DNA of 64,000 nt from Lyophyllum atratum (taxonomy: Eukaryota; Basidiomycota; Agaricomycetes; Agaricales; Lyophyllaceae), in assembly GCA_014905825.1 (NCBI GenBank), contig JACGCN010000012.1, forward strand, positions 1 to 64,000. The letters run 5' to 3'. Positions 46,966-58,197 of the stretch are shown piece by piece. Both the position numbers and the translations under genes were made by a program. Below the pieces are notes generated by a model that was not told the origin of the DNA, did not search any database, and worked only from the letters and a program-made list of their open reading frames with translations. How positions within the stretch are numbered: the first letter of the stretch is position 1; the number at the start of each line of letters is the position of its first letter.

Positions 46966-49667
46966 TTAATCCATGCTGTGGATATTTCCGTCAAGGATTT
47001 CAGTGCCAGTCCCTTCTGCGCGGCCAAACGTGCCGAAAACATCCTTCTCGTCCACTTCGCCGACGCCCGGGGGAGGCCAGAGCTTGTTCAACGTCAACCA
47101 CGAAATCCCGCTGATGCAGAACGCCAATGGCCACGAGAGATAATAGATGTGACTGCCTCAATTCGTGAGATGAAAGGTCGACCGCGAAGCTGAAAAACAT
47201 ACACCCAATTGGTCTGAACCTTGACGGACGCTGGAGTGATCGACGCAGCGAACCCGGGCATACTCCACCATACGCCCTATGTGGAGGTGTAAGAGATTGA
47301 ACTTGGGAAATCGGGTACGAAAAAGTGCACCAGTAACCACGCAACAGGCGCACGCCAGTTAACTCCATGCCAAAACCTATTTGTCGTCATTCCATGATGC
47401 TCCAAGAGCGATGATGGGAGGCTGTTGCTTACCAGTAGTCGCTGGATTCGTTTGGGATGAAGAAATGCGAGAGCTTGACACGACGCCTTCGTAGGACATG
47501 ATAATCCGCCTTCGGGGTTATCAGGTCCGCGCAATAAGCATTGAACTACTACACGGACTACATACCACCATGATTCCTGTAAGGGGTCCAAGGAATACTG
47601 CATATCCTGATATAGCTGAGATGAATGAATTGGCCGTCTAAGGGTTAAAATCATCAGCCCACGAGCTCAGACGAGGAATAGGTCAGTAACTGACGTTCAG
47701 AATTCTCCATGGGTTGATACAGATCCCAATCACAGCGATGATGAAGGAGCCGCGACGGATGTTGATATATCTTCGACGGGATGTGAGATCACTGCTGCGA
47801 ACATGATATTCTTCTTGACAGCTTACTTGGGCGCCAATGCGGCGAGGTCCATCCCACCAACTACACCGCATGCGACGATCTGCAAAGGTCCGAGATCCGT
47901 CTGTGCAAGCGCTTTGAATTTGGAAGCAGCTACGTACATTAACACAGAGCTGAGACAAGAAAAAGGCAAACGCGAGGAAGAAGACCGCTGCTCGTGCAGC
48001 AGGACCCTCGTGTCTCTGAATGGCTTCGAGCAGATCATAGAGTTTCCTGGGCACATTCTGAGGCCATGCTTTACCGTGGAGGAGAGAACCTGTACGCACC
48101 AAAGCAACGGCTCGTCTGGGTAGAAACCTCTTGCTGCTGAGGTCGTGACAATTCCCAAAACATTTGACCCAAGAAGGCAGATCGGAATGATGAGTATCTG
48201 GCCCCAAATCTGATCTCCGGGATTAACGGCGTAGCGTGAAAAATCTACGGATAGACATTATCGGGAAATGTGCAGGGGTCTCACTCTAGGCGCGTCTTAC
48301 CGCTTTGGTACATAATCTGAAGGTAGGCACTTTCAACCCAAGACGCGGCTGGAAAGAGAAAAGCAACGTACCCCTCCAGCCCATGCGCCGATACCACTTG
48401 TGATACACCGCATCATCACCCACCCGAGCATAGACCCGGGAGTAAGTTTGCCGATACCATAAACTTCCTCAGGATTCGTAAACAACGGTCCTCCGTTGCC
48501 CTGCTTGGCAAGAGCCCATATGAACGTGGCGAAAGCAGCTATGGTGACAGCGACGGAAGACAAAATCGCCGGTATGCGGTAGCTGGTGGAAATCAGTGAT
48601 TGCCAAACATAAGAACTTTGGTTTGCTTACTGCTCCGGGCGTAGGAGAAACATGGGAAGAGAAATCAACCAAAATATTATGAAGGCCACTTGATGAGGTA
48701 GCAAAAAATCAGTGCGAGTGCGTAGTATTGATAGCAAGACCTCGAGACCAACCGAATTCGTTAGTCTTCATAGGCTGTCCTGGTCCGAACGTGTTTTTCA
48801 AGTCGTAAAAGCTGGCTGAGAAACATCGTCAGATGATAATTGTAATTGAACAGAGGCAGCTCACGCCAGATGGACCCGATCATGACCTTGGTTATTTGAC
48901 CTCCATACCAGCCTTCGACGCCGTACCAACAACAGGATAGAATAACGCGATTGATAAGGGGAAACCAGGACCCGCGACTGTTGTGCATGATTCAATATTC
49001 CGAAATTTCCGAAATTTCTCAAGAACATGGCTTACATGCCCCAGGAAGCTCTGTTCAACACGGCCTGGATATGACAATCTGTTTTAGGCACGTTTCGAGG
49101 GACCAAGTTGTTTATAGCTTACAAATGGGACATGCCACTTCCCGCCACCCATGCCATTCACGACCAATGCAAGAGTGATGCTGTAGATATGATGAGATTT
49201 GAACAACAAGCATTAGAGATACTTTACATCAAGGTGCTGAGCGCGTTGACTAGATTGCCTCAGGGCTTGCTTGACAAGAAATAACGGCGGACATACCAAT
49301 AATGGCCTGTGGGACCGTCAAGCCCAAACCAACTGCAAACAATGTTCAGTCGGTTTATCCACCTTGGGAGTAATTGACAGTCACGTACGTGCCGCTGAAG
49401 CGCCCGACCACTCTGCAATATTGATAGCTGCACTTGGGTGAGTTCATGAATATGAGAAATATGTCGTCGTCTAAAGGCTCACCAGTTGACAGCCAGAAGA
49501 AGCAGAAAACTTTCTTTGTCCAAGTCCGTCGGGATGGTGGAAGCGGAAGTATGTCATGATTGATGTAAGGCGTGGCATCGCTTGAGACCTGCAAGAATGA
49601 ATGAGTATTCGAAATATGACTTGGAGAAACAGACCTCGAAGGCTTTCCAGAGTGTAGCACTACGCAT
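46966..49667 (-). CDS. NCS1-family nucleobase/allantoin-type permease
   Basis: Starts MRSATLWKAFEV at 49667, about 15 exons. Conserved NCS1 segments in order: ILPLPPSRRTW (cytoplasmic N-terminus before TM1), AAINIAEWSGASAA, GLGLTVPQAIIG, GKWHVPFAVLNRASWGM, WYGVEGWYGGQITKVMIGSIW, SDFSRYAVNPGDQIWGQ, FFLSQLCVN, KYINIRRGSFIIAVIGICINPWRILN, SGYAVFLGPLTGIMV and FWHGVNWRAPVAWLL, with a stop at 46966. NCS1 proteins carry uracil, uridine, allantoin or related compounds with Na+ or H+ across the plasma membrane. The substrate cannot be chosen from sequence. One exon is only 16 bases (IMYQS). Reading is continuous, so the gene seems intact despite its fragmentation. Confidence 0.8.
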
Positions 49668-50014
49668 GGTGGCCGTTGAAGGGAGACCTTCTGAGCTCCA
49701 TTCTTAGCTATCGGTCTATATGTAATTCTTTCTGACAGCAAATATCGGCGCCAGGTCATGGGGCCCTAGCTGGAGAAGGAGCGAGCGGCCTTCGAACCAC
49801 AAGATACGTAAGTAGAACTTGAGAATTGTATACTACTCGGACTTGGTTCGAGGAGTAATTTTGATGCGGAACAGCGGGAGTGCGAGCTTTCAAGATCTCG
49901 AACTGATAGGCTAGACATGATTAGAACGCCCTGGCTTCGGAATAGTTTGCGTGTGGAGCCCTGTAAAGTGACGGGAGAGCGAGGCATGCCCGTCAAAGGT
50001 TAAGGAGGGGCCGA
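49668..50014. other. Upstream flank of the permease
   Basis: No gene seen; the region ends at the fold-back element. Confidence 0.4.
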
Positions 50015-50458
50015 CCCAGGCTCCTAGAACCATTCGCTCGACCCGCTCGTAGGGGCTTATCCCACTGGCCACGTAGTGTTATATATGAAAATTTTTATCT
50101 TATCTTATCCGACCAAGCCACACCAAACTCAATCCAAATAAACAGAAGTGGCCCCAAACTCGCGGTTGTTTGGGGCCACTTCTGTTTATTTGGATTGAGT
50201 TTGGTGTGGCTTGGTCGGATAAGATAAGATAAAAATTTTCATATATAACACTACGTGGCCAGTGGGATAAGCCCCTACGAGCGGGTCGAGCGAATGGTTC
50301 TAGGAGCCTGGGTGTTTGGGGCCACTTCTGTTTATTTGGATTGAGTTTGGTGTGGCTTGGTCGGATAAGATAAGATAAAAATTTTCATATATAACACTAC
50401 GTGGCCAGTGGGATAAGCCCCTACGAGCGGGTCGAGCGAATGGTTCTAGGAGCCTGGG
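50015..50458. mobile_element. Non-autonomous fold-back (MITE-like) element
   Basis: A left arm (50015-50159) is the exact inverse of a 146-bp unit that follows twice in tandem (50167-50312 and 50313-50458). I see no mismatch between the arms, so insertion and duplication are recent. A short spacer separates the inverted arms. The element is flanked by the direct repeat GGGGCCGACCC (50007-50017 and 50456-50466), part of which overlaps the arm ends; an 8-11 bp target duplication is the natural reading, 9 bp being typical of Mutator-like elements and fold-back elements. No coding capacity. The arms contain AAAATTTTTATC-type AT-rich sequence. Confidence 0.88.
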
Positions 50459-50616
50459 GCCGACCCTTCGAACTTGAAGACGTTGATTAGGGGCTTACGT
50501 AATAATCTTATCTCACCAGTCGCTTGACAACTCTTGCCAGCTATGTTTGCAACCTAGAAATTGTTCTTGTGTGCTGATTCCAGCTCTTCAGCGTTCTGTA
50601 TCCAGATATAATCCCA

Positions 50617-51485
50617 ATGTCAGAAGCTTCCTCTTCCGAAACGCCTGCTGCAGGTCGTGGTCGCGGAAGAGGTCGAGGAAATCGAGGAGGATTGGGAAAA
50701 TATCTCAGGGCGCGGGGCAGGGGGCGTGGCCGAGGACGGCCTGCAGAATTTGGAAAACGTCTTCTTTTAGAAGATGAGCAGGAGGAGGAAGAAGAGGAAG
50801 AGGAGGCAGCCGAACGAGCAGCCAAGTACTCGAGACGGCAGCTTGGTACAAACGCAGATCGATATGCTGAACCCGAGCCAGAATTAGGATCCGATGGTGT
50901 GTGATTCCATAGACACTGGGTCATTTTTGTCCGCTGACCTTTTTTCAGGTGAACCGGAAGTGGAACCTGAGGTGGACCTCTCATCGTTTCTCGAGCGACA
51001 GAGGATATCGGATGAAGGCCCGTCAATCGGTCCCGTCGCTATAACAGACGAAGGTGATGTTGACATTACCCTTGCCCACATTGGTTCTCGAACACATATC
51101 GCTGGACCTACAAGGAAAGGGAAGCTGGAGGAAATTGAGTGGGATCACGAACTCGACGAGATGAGCCGCGAAAAGGCAGCTGCTGAGGCCACCTGGGGTA
51201 CGGTTGTTCTATCTCAGTATATTTCTTCTGCTCATTTCTCAACGAAGAGCTCAAATCGCGGCTTCGGGCTAAATCAGAGAGACTTCGCGGAAAACCGATC
51301 GTTGTCCGTGACCGGAAAGGAGGTACGAGCCCCGACTTCTTCCACTGGAGGTGTTCGCTCATCTACGTACATCAGCAACCTCTTACACAGAAGCCCCACC
51401 GCTGCCTGTTCTGGATGGATCTTTGCCTCAACCGAAAAAGCCCAAGGACGAAATGCAAGACTTCTTGGATGATCTCCTTGGATGA
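50617..51485 (+). CDS. Conserved-looking hypothetical protein with RGG-type N-terminus
   Basis: Four exons in phase: 50617-50896, 50949-51197, 51248-51322, 51391-51485; 232 residues. N-terminal Arg-Gly repeats (GRGRGRGRGNRGGLGKYLRARGRGRGRGRP) of RNA-binding/arginine-methylated type, a Glu run (EDEQEEEEEEEE), an acidic EPEVEPEVDLSSFL segment, then a charged helix KLEEIEWDHELDEMSREKAA continuing ELKSRLRAKSERLRGKP and an acidic end DEMQDFLDDLLG. The clean splicing and the structured C-terminal half argue for a real gene, possibly RNA-associated; I do not recognise the family. Confidence 0.7.
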
Positions 51486-51605
51486 CTGCTATGGATATCT
51501 GCTTCTTTCTGCTTAGTACCCTCCGCGAATCTTGCCTCGGGATTTTTTCTAGCATTAACTTGACCTATGACGCCCTCCGATTCCAAATATCGTCGAGTCT
51601 AGTCG

Positions 51606-52391
51606 TCTTCAATATGTGGCTGGGACGAAGACATACGGAACTCGGCGCGCGTATTCATCCCACTCTTCTCCAAATTGCTTCTACAATGCAGCGCCCTCGA
51701 CCTTCCCTGAGCGAGCCTCTCCACACGCCCATCTCCCATGTCGCGAAGCCCACTAGAGCCGCTCTCCGGCCTCTCGTGTCCAGGAGCCCCGATTCCCCCG
51801 TCCACGATACATGAGAACCCCACCAACAGAACACGAGTACACACCGACGTGTACGGCTAGCATTCCCCAGTAGTTTGGATGGCGGACGATGCCGTACGGC
51901 CCCGTGGTGACAAGTTTGTGGTCCTTCCGTACGCTGTCGTCGATAGTGAAGCCCGACTTCAAAGTGCAATAGCACCTCCGGCGAAGAAGGGTCTGCGACG
52001 CTCCTAGTACCACATCGATAGCAGAAAGCGGAGTGAGGTGCAAGTCGGCGGCCTTTCCAGACTTGATTAATGTGGAAGCGAGTCCCGGGTCAATATTGGG
52101 CAACAGGAACGTAGTGACTGGGATTGCGAGTAGCTCAGCAGCTCCTACGTCCAGAGATAAGCCCTGGTTGTGAATCAGTCCTCGTCGCACCTCCACGGCC
52201 TTATGATGCCCATCCCCGACTGCGCAATGCTCTCGAACGCGTTGTCCGCAGTTGCTTGCTCCGTTCGTAGACGCCTCGCTTAGAATCAGTATGCCAGATA
52301 TGGAGAGCGACTGGGTCGCCAGGATGCAGGGTGGTTTGCTTAACGCGGACCTAGGCCTCGAAAAATCCAACAGCCACGAGCTACGACACAT
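51606..52391 (-). pseudogene. Isoprenylcysteine carboxyl methyltransferase relic
   Basis: Minus-strand homologue of the array at 11.8-17.5 kb, closest to copy 4. Intact stretches are LASTLIKSGKAADLHLTPLS, KDHKLVTTGPYGIVRHPNYWG and, in another frame, CWWGSHVSWTGESGLLDT, and in a third, QFGEEWDEYARRVPYVFVP followed by a stop at about 51606. Two frameshifts break the membrane segment and the C-terminal motif. Exon 1 is recognisable but decayed. A displaced, dead copy of the same gene family about 34 kb away and inverted. Confidence 0.8.
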
Positions 52392-52708
52392 AAATACCCG
52401 CTGGCCCCACCATCATAATTTTGGTCTGTCCACGACATTCAACTACGCTTCCCGTTGGTATCGTGACATGCAAAGTCTTGAATTCTTCAGTCGCTTAAGT
52501 ATGTTGGGATATAATCGCTACTGGGATAATACTTATACTGGAGGACATATTCCGTAGCCGTCTCCTAGTATGACTTAGATGGCGCGCTACCTCGATGTGC
52601 AGGTGGTTTCAGATAGCTAAGTATGACAAGTCATTATTCCGCAGTACATACACACCCACTCGGTCAAGGCCACTAAATCCTGAAGCGGTCATGAGCGATT
52701 GGTACGGA
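52392..52708. other. Short intergenic gap
   Basis: Nothing recognised between the methyltransferase relic and the chorismate mutase. Confidence 0.4.
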
Positions 52709-53590
52709 TTAGTCGAGCCTCTGCAATAAATATTCCATCTCGACGTCCGTGGTCATGTCAATGAGCTCTCTGTACACTTCTGCGACAGCTATCTGAACCC
52801 GGGTAATGAAGTTGGTTGAAATTGTTGGGGATGCGGCTTGTGCAGTTTCCCATGCTGTGGCCAGTTCCAACGACGCGTTTGCCGCACCGTCTAGGACAAC
52901 CTGTTCCTGCGTCGTGTTGGTCAACAGAACTCGTAGGGAGCCCCGGTCTCGCGATTGGATTAAAGGTGTATATGCCGTGATATTGGCATTGAACTTTGCT
53001 TCGGCAACAACTTTTCCAATGGAGGCTCGATGGGAGAGTGATGCAAGGAGCTGTGCGTCTAACGTAAACTTGGTGTCCCTGTCAGCTGGACCCGCGGGTT
53101 GCGTGAGATGGAAGAAGATGGATGTGCCTTCTACTGCTGCGTTTGCGTCTCCTAAGAGAGCTACGAGGGTCCTGAGGTAAAAGGACAAAAGACCGGGATT
53201 GGGCGTATATGTATCTTGGTGGAATACGCCTCCCGGGAAGGAATTGATGGATGTAATAGTGTCGGGTGAAACGAGGGGTAGTGTAAATGGGTACTCCAAG
53301 GTCCCATAGGTATATCTGCCTGTCGCTTGAGCCACGACCTCCTTTTTGTGAATGAATGAAGTCAAGAACCTCCCGCCATCCGAGTACAGGCTGGGTTCTG
53401 CTGGTAATGCAGCCCTAGCTATGAGGGTTGAAACGATTGGACCCTGCAGTTGGGCTAAGATAGCTCGGACCTCAGGCAGTGTGGGGACAACGAGGGCAGG
53501 GCGGCCGTTATGGCTACTGGGTACCCTCACTGCGATAGCAAGCCCCGCGGAGCAACAAAATGAAGTAAAAACTCGCAAGGTAGGCATCAT
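52709..53590 (-). CDS. Chorismate mutase with signal peptide (probably secreted)
   Basis: An intronless frame of 293 residues. The N-terminus MMPTLRVFTSFCCSAGLAIAV looks like a signal peptide. The rest follows AroQ-type eukaryotic chorismate mutase (yeast Aro7): GRYTYGTLEYPFTLP, VLGDANAAVEGTS region, IGKVVAEAKFNANI (cf. GKxVAExKF with the catalytic Lys), LLTNTTQEQVVLDG and the C-terminal helix ELIDMTTDVEMEYLLQRL holding the Thr and Glu of the active site. It converts chorismate to prephenate. Cytosolic Aro7 lacks a signal, whereas secreted forms such as Cmu1 of Ustilago divert host chorismate. Unlike its neighbours it has no introns. Active-site Arg positions were not checked one by one. Confidence 0.78.
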   Translation of the reverse strand: MMPTLRVFTSFCCSAGLAIAVRVPSSHNGRPALVVPTLPEVRAILAQLQGPIVSTLIARAALPAEPSLYSDGGRFLTSFIHKKEVVAQATGRYTYGTLEYPFTLPLVSPDTITSINSFPGGVFHQDTYTPNPGLLSFYLRTLVALLGDANAAVEGTSIFFHLTQPAGPADRDTKFTLDAQLLASLSHRASIGKVVAEAKFNANITAYTPLIQSRDRGSLRVLLTNTTQEQVVLDGAANASLELATAWETAQAASPTISTNFITRVQIAVAEVYRELIDMTTDVEMEYLLQRLD

Positions 53591-53959
53591 CCTTCAGTCA
53601 AAGGCTCTCAGAAGTTTGTCCTGCGTATATGCTTATCAGGATATGGACCGTCATCGTACCAAAAGGGGTGGAAGCACTGGAACGGTGGAAGATACACATG
53701 ATAATTTGAGAGGCGCCTAGTTGAACGGCATTTGCCGGCCCGCGACACGAGTCTAATTCCTCCCTGTAATCCGAACGCTCAATTTTTATCTGGACTATTT
53801 CTAGGTTCTCTGCAGATGGCCAGCTTGTGGGTTCTTTTATTATCATCGGATTATCTGTTGGCTTGGGAGGTCTAGTTCCATCAACTGGACCTTCTGTTCC
53901 GGAGAACTGTCTCATGCTGTCTCGTAAGCGCGATCGGCGCCAAATGGTTCTCTTTTGGT

Positions 53960-55417
53960 ATGGCAAACACGCGTTATCTGCCTTTCACTCCACCCATCAT
54001 GGTCTCGTCTCCTATTACAGTGGGCAGAATGCTCGTTGATGCCGATCACGCTGATGTCGCCGCGTCTCTTTTAGCTGCCCAGCGAGCTCTGGCCGATATC
54101 GAGGCTGGCCATCAGCTCAAAGGGAAAGGTCGTGCTGATGATTACATTAGTGACGACACGCTTTCAGACGAGGCATATGCTATCAAAATACAGGAGGAAT
54201 TTGTCCAGGAGGCTTTCCGAGCTATGGAGGACTTCAGGCTTGCAAAGAGTCTCGCAGAAGGCACCCAAGGCGGCTATACATCATATAACATTGTTGACCA
54301 AGTAGCTGTGGATCACCTTCGAGTGTTTCTCACTATGCCCATCAATGCCGACAAGCCAGGATCTTCGTTCCCCCAGGCCGCTGCCTTCGAGTAGGTTCTG
54401 CCTGAGCTCGTCGTCGATACCGCCTGACACTCACAAACTACCAGCCCGCCAGCGTCTAGTAGCCCTACCTTGAGGGATGTCTATAGTCCATCTGACTTAC
54501 AGGATAATGATTCAATCGTGGATGAGCCCATACTATCCTCACAGCAAGCTGCTGCAGAGCATCGTCAAGTACTTCTCGCTGCTTCCGTCAACTTAGGTTT
54601 ACCTGGCCCATCAGACCCAACCGGAGCCAGATTAGTAGAGTAAGTTCACTATACCTTTTGAAACAACTCCTAATAGAAACACCTTGCAGTCCTAAACAGC
54701 CTGATTCTGACGCAAATGACAAAGACGTTAAGGTGGATGTGCCTACAGCAGAACCACCGTCAGCGGTTTAATTATCGGCCATGACATTATACTCATAAGT
54801 TACTTAGAACTCTCGACCTCAGACAAGTTTTGGGTGTGCAATTCGGCTGTCTCACCGTACATTGCATGCCTTGCGGGGATCTCATAGTCGGCGAGCCTAC
54901 ACTTCATGCTCCCTGCGGTCATTATCTCTGCGTCGACTGTTTGGAAGACTTGGTCACCACTTCCATACGAGATGAATCTCTTTATCCTCCAGGATGCTGC
55001 AAACAGCCTTTGCCTCTCGAGGCACTCGCCCCCTTCCTTCCAATGAGACTACAGGCGGCCTTCGATGCCAAACGATCAGAATTTGATGTTCCAGCCTCCG
55101 AGCGCATCTTCTGTCCCAGCCCTACGTGTTCTACATTTCTCGGATCATCCAAGGGTGCGGGAGAGTCCATCACCTGCACTCGATGCAATTCAGTCATGTG
55201 TACCCTGTGCAAGTTACTCGCACACCCTGGGGAGACTTGTTCGGAGAGCAGTTCCATGTCGAGTATCAAGACTCTCGCGAAAGCCAATAAATGGCAGACG
55301 TGTCCCCAATGTCATGCGATCGTTGAGAAGACTCAAGGCTGTAATCATATACTTTGCCGCTGTAGCTCCAACTTCTGCTACGGATGTGGGGGCCGCATGG
55401 CTGAATGCAAGTGTTGA
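53960..55417 (+). CDS. RING-IBR-RING E3 ubiquitin ligase, shorter copy
   Basis: N-terminal helical region (DADHADVAASLLAAQRALAD ... KGKGRADDYISDDTLSDEAYAIKIQEEF), exons to 54390, 54445-54639, 54690 onward, a short exon near 54780-54830, then RING1 (CMPCGDLIVGEPTLHAPCGHYLC), an IBR (FCPSPTCSTFLGSS ... CTRCNSVMCTLC) and RING2 (WQTCPQCHAIVEKTQGCNHILCRC, with the catalytic-type Cys) ending CGGRMAECKC-stop. Compared with the next gene it lacks the C-terminal extension after the IBR/RING2. The splice joining exon 3 to RING1 is ambiguous, so the ORF could be slightly damaged. The family transfers ubiquitin through a RING2 cysteine. Confidence 0.75.
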
Positions 55418-55919
55418 TTGATCGAACTCGTCGCCTTGCCTCATTGATCGACGGTATGCTCCTCGTGTCGTTGTTGGATTCTGGCTGACCTTTGTTCTTT
55501 GTTGGCAGCCTGCCTCGTTGCCTGAGCGCTCAAGGTTTTATTTAAAGGATTCCGACGCCGAAGCTATTATACATCGCTCTTCACTGTTCTACTCGTAGTA
55601 CCTTTTTACAAATGGATCTACACTGGTTTGTGCGCATAGGATGTTCGTCGTTTTACTTGTTGGGTGGCAGGCACTTTCTTATCGCTGAGCTCAGTGCCAA
55701 AGCTGCGGGCTTTGTCGGTCTCGTGTGTGCAGCCTCGTGATGCCAGAAGTCCTCGTGTAAGCTGGTCTCCCAATGCTTTGGGAACTGCTCACTGAATCTT
55801 CTTTCGTTAGGTAATTAGACGTAACCCAAGCCTGCCAAACCCCGATCTTATCCCCAGCGCCTATCCGATCATATATATTGCAAGAACATTTTTCAACAGC
55901 ACAACCACCATCCCCGAAC
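55418..55919. other. Spacer between the two RING-IBR-RING genes
   Basis: No gene seen; it includes the likely promoter of the second copy. Confidence 0.4.
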
Positions 55920-57592
55920 ATGGCTTCCTCGTCCACGTTCAGGTCTGCACGATCTCCGAACCTTCCTTTCATCAATCCGCATGATCTTGACGTGCAAACA
56001 TCTATGCTGATTGCACAACTAACTCTCCAGGATATATCAGAGATCAGTCGTTCACGCAAGGGAAAAGCGCGGGCTGATGCTCCGCTCTCCGACGAAGAAG
56101 TGGCAATTCGGATGCAACGGGAATACGGGGAGGATATAGTGCGCTATGCGAACGATCGTTTAATGGCCAGAAGCCTTCACGACGCGATCGAGGTTGATCG
56201 TCCGATCTTGAACGCGTTGTCAATAGTAGAAAGGGCGGCGGAGGATGATCATAGGGCTGCGGTTGCGCTGTCGAATGGAGAAGCGCTGCCGCCTCCCTCA
56301 AATGCTCAGCGTCTCGTGGAGGATCCGGCATTCTTTCAGCTTTCTGAACCGTGGGTAGCATTCCTTCGTCAATCGTCGATGATCCTCCCTCTGATCTGAA
56401 AACCATCTTTTAGTATCCTAGATCCAAACCTTGAAGAGCATTCCGGTGATACCAGCGCAACGAAAGCCGACGAAGGATCTGTCGATGATTTGTCGGTGCG
56501 GATGGAAAGACTGTAAGAAGCATTTTCTTCGGTGTTGGCTTTTCTTCTGAAAAAGATGCCTGCTTAGGGTCATAAGTCTTGGGTCCAAGGGAAAAGTTGG
56601 CTCTGTCCAGACGGTACTGAAGTCCCGACCGCAAAAAAGGTATGATCGAGTCAATTATGGCCGAAACTAGTATCTGAATAGGTCGATAGGGCCCAATGTA
56701 TAAGCTGCGGTGATCTCGTGAGAGGCTCAGCCTATCTGAAGGGCCCCTGCGACCACGACTACTGTCCAGCCTGCGTTGCCGATCTGGTGGATGCCTGTTG
56801 TCGTGACGAGTCGCTATATCCTCCAAGATGCTGTAATCAGCCATTCCCTAATGAAGCCCTAGCCCAGTTCCTTAAACCAATGCTCCTTGCAACATACACC
56901 GCCAAACGCATGGAGCTAGACGTCCCAGCCGCCAACCGTATCTTCTGCCCAGTCCCTACATGCTCGACTTTCCTGGGTTCTTCCGAGAACGCACAGGATC
57001 ATGTTCAATGCAACAAATGTAACACGTTCGTCTGTCCGCAGTGTCGCCAACCCTCTCATTTCGACGAAAACTGTTCTGAAAACCAAGCGACCCTTGCGGT
57101 TCGAGAGCTTGCCCTTGCCGAACATTGGCAGACTTGCCCCGGTTGCCGAGCGATTGTAGAACTCCAGATGGGCTGTTATCACATCACCTGTCGCTGCCGA
57201 TATGAGTTCTGCTACATCTGTGCCAGTCCTTGGAAGAATTGCGGTTGCCCCCAATGGAACGAGGAGCGCCTGCTGGATACTGCCCAGCAGAGGGTAGAGC
57301 AGGAAAATGTGGGGAGGGCACCTATAGCACCGCTTGTGCGTCAGGAACAAATCCGCCAGATGGCCAATACGATTCGAGATAATCATGATTGCGTCGGCCA
57401 CTCATGGAGGAGGCGAAATGGCTCGGGGGACTGTGAAGAGTGCGGGAATTGGCTGCGCGACTTCCTTCTGGTAAGGACTTCAGCTTCGGTGCCCTGAACG
57501 GACAGAACTGAGACTCATGGACGCACCATGAACAGAATTGTAGGAACTGTCACTTGATGGCGTGTGTCCGTTGTGCACGTAACCGGTTATAA
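55920..57592 (+). CDS. RING-IBR-RING E3 ubiquitin ligase, full copy
   Basis: Exons 55920-56350, 56414-56512, 56568-56639, 56690-57470, 57536-57592 give 479 residues in continuous phase. N-terminal helical/charged region (ISRSRKGKARADAPLSDEE), then RING1 (QCISCGDLVRGSAYLKGPCDHDYC), IBR (FCPVPTCSTFLGSSENAQDH ... CNKCNTFVCPQC), RING2 (WQTCPGCRAIVELQMGCYHI, catalytic Cys) and CRYEFCYICASPWKNCGC, a linker CPQWNEERLLDTAQQRVE, and a C-terminal zinc ribbon finishing CRNCHLMACVRCARNRL. This last exon is easy to miss because the preceding frame runs on to a stop. Tandem neighbour of the shorter copy; substrates unknown. Confidence 0.9.
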
Positions 57593-58197
57593 ATCTCCTC
57601 GACGATCCTCTTGGGTGGGATGGCTAGCATCTTTTACGGGTTTGATACGTACCAGTAGGCCGCTGCTGTGATGATGATTCCACGCTGGATGATGTCGCCT
57701 TTGCTGCCCACCCATCGACGGCAGCTACCAGATCAGGAATTTTCCTCGCAAAGAAAAAGATCTCGTTGCGACACTGTAGGTCAGGTTTAGAGAGCAGCAG
57801 CCGCGCCCGGTGCGTTGTGTACTCGAGTATGTCACTGTATATCTCCGATACACAAAATTGTGTCCGTCTGCGCCGTTGTACATGAAAACCGTTTTTGCCT
57901 TTCATGGCTTGTTAATAAACTTAATGCTTGTGCTGAGCGCTCCGAGCTCCGCGCTATGTAGTACACGGTAGGGTACCCTAGCAGCGATTCTCGTGTTGCC
58001 TCAACCCTGCACGGCGAGAAATCAGGCGTGAAGATTGTGCACCCTCACTTTACTCTTGCAGCAGCCGCCAACACTCTAGACCTCATAAGATATCTCGTTA
58101 CTGATACAAACCCTATAAATCGTGATGAACATGTTGATATACAAAGTCCAAGTCCCGCCAAAATTCATTTTATCCACACTCATACAAATGCAACCCT
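57593..58197. other. Intergenic region, one unassigned frame
   Basis: A minus-strand frame at 57624-57905 (start MKGKNGFHVQ) is open for 93 codons but shows no domain; otherwise nothing recognised. Confidence 0.35.

Noticed and set aside
46966..49667. Calling the permease a pseudogene because its frames look broken
   Set aside because: When spliced at GT-AG sites, including a 16-base exon, conserved NCS1 motifs follow each other in phase to a normal C-terminus.
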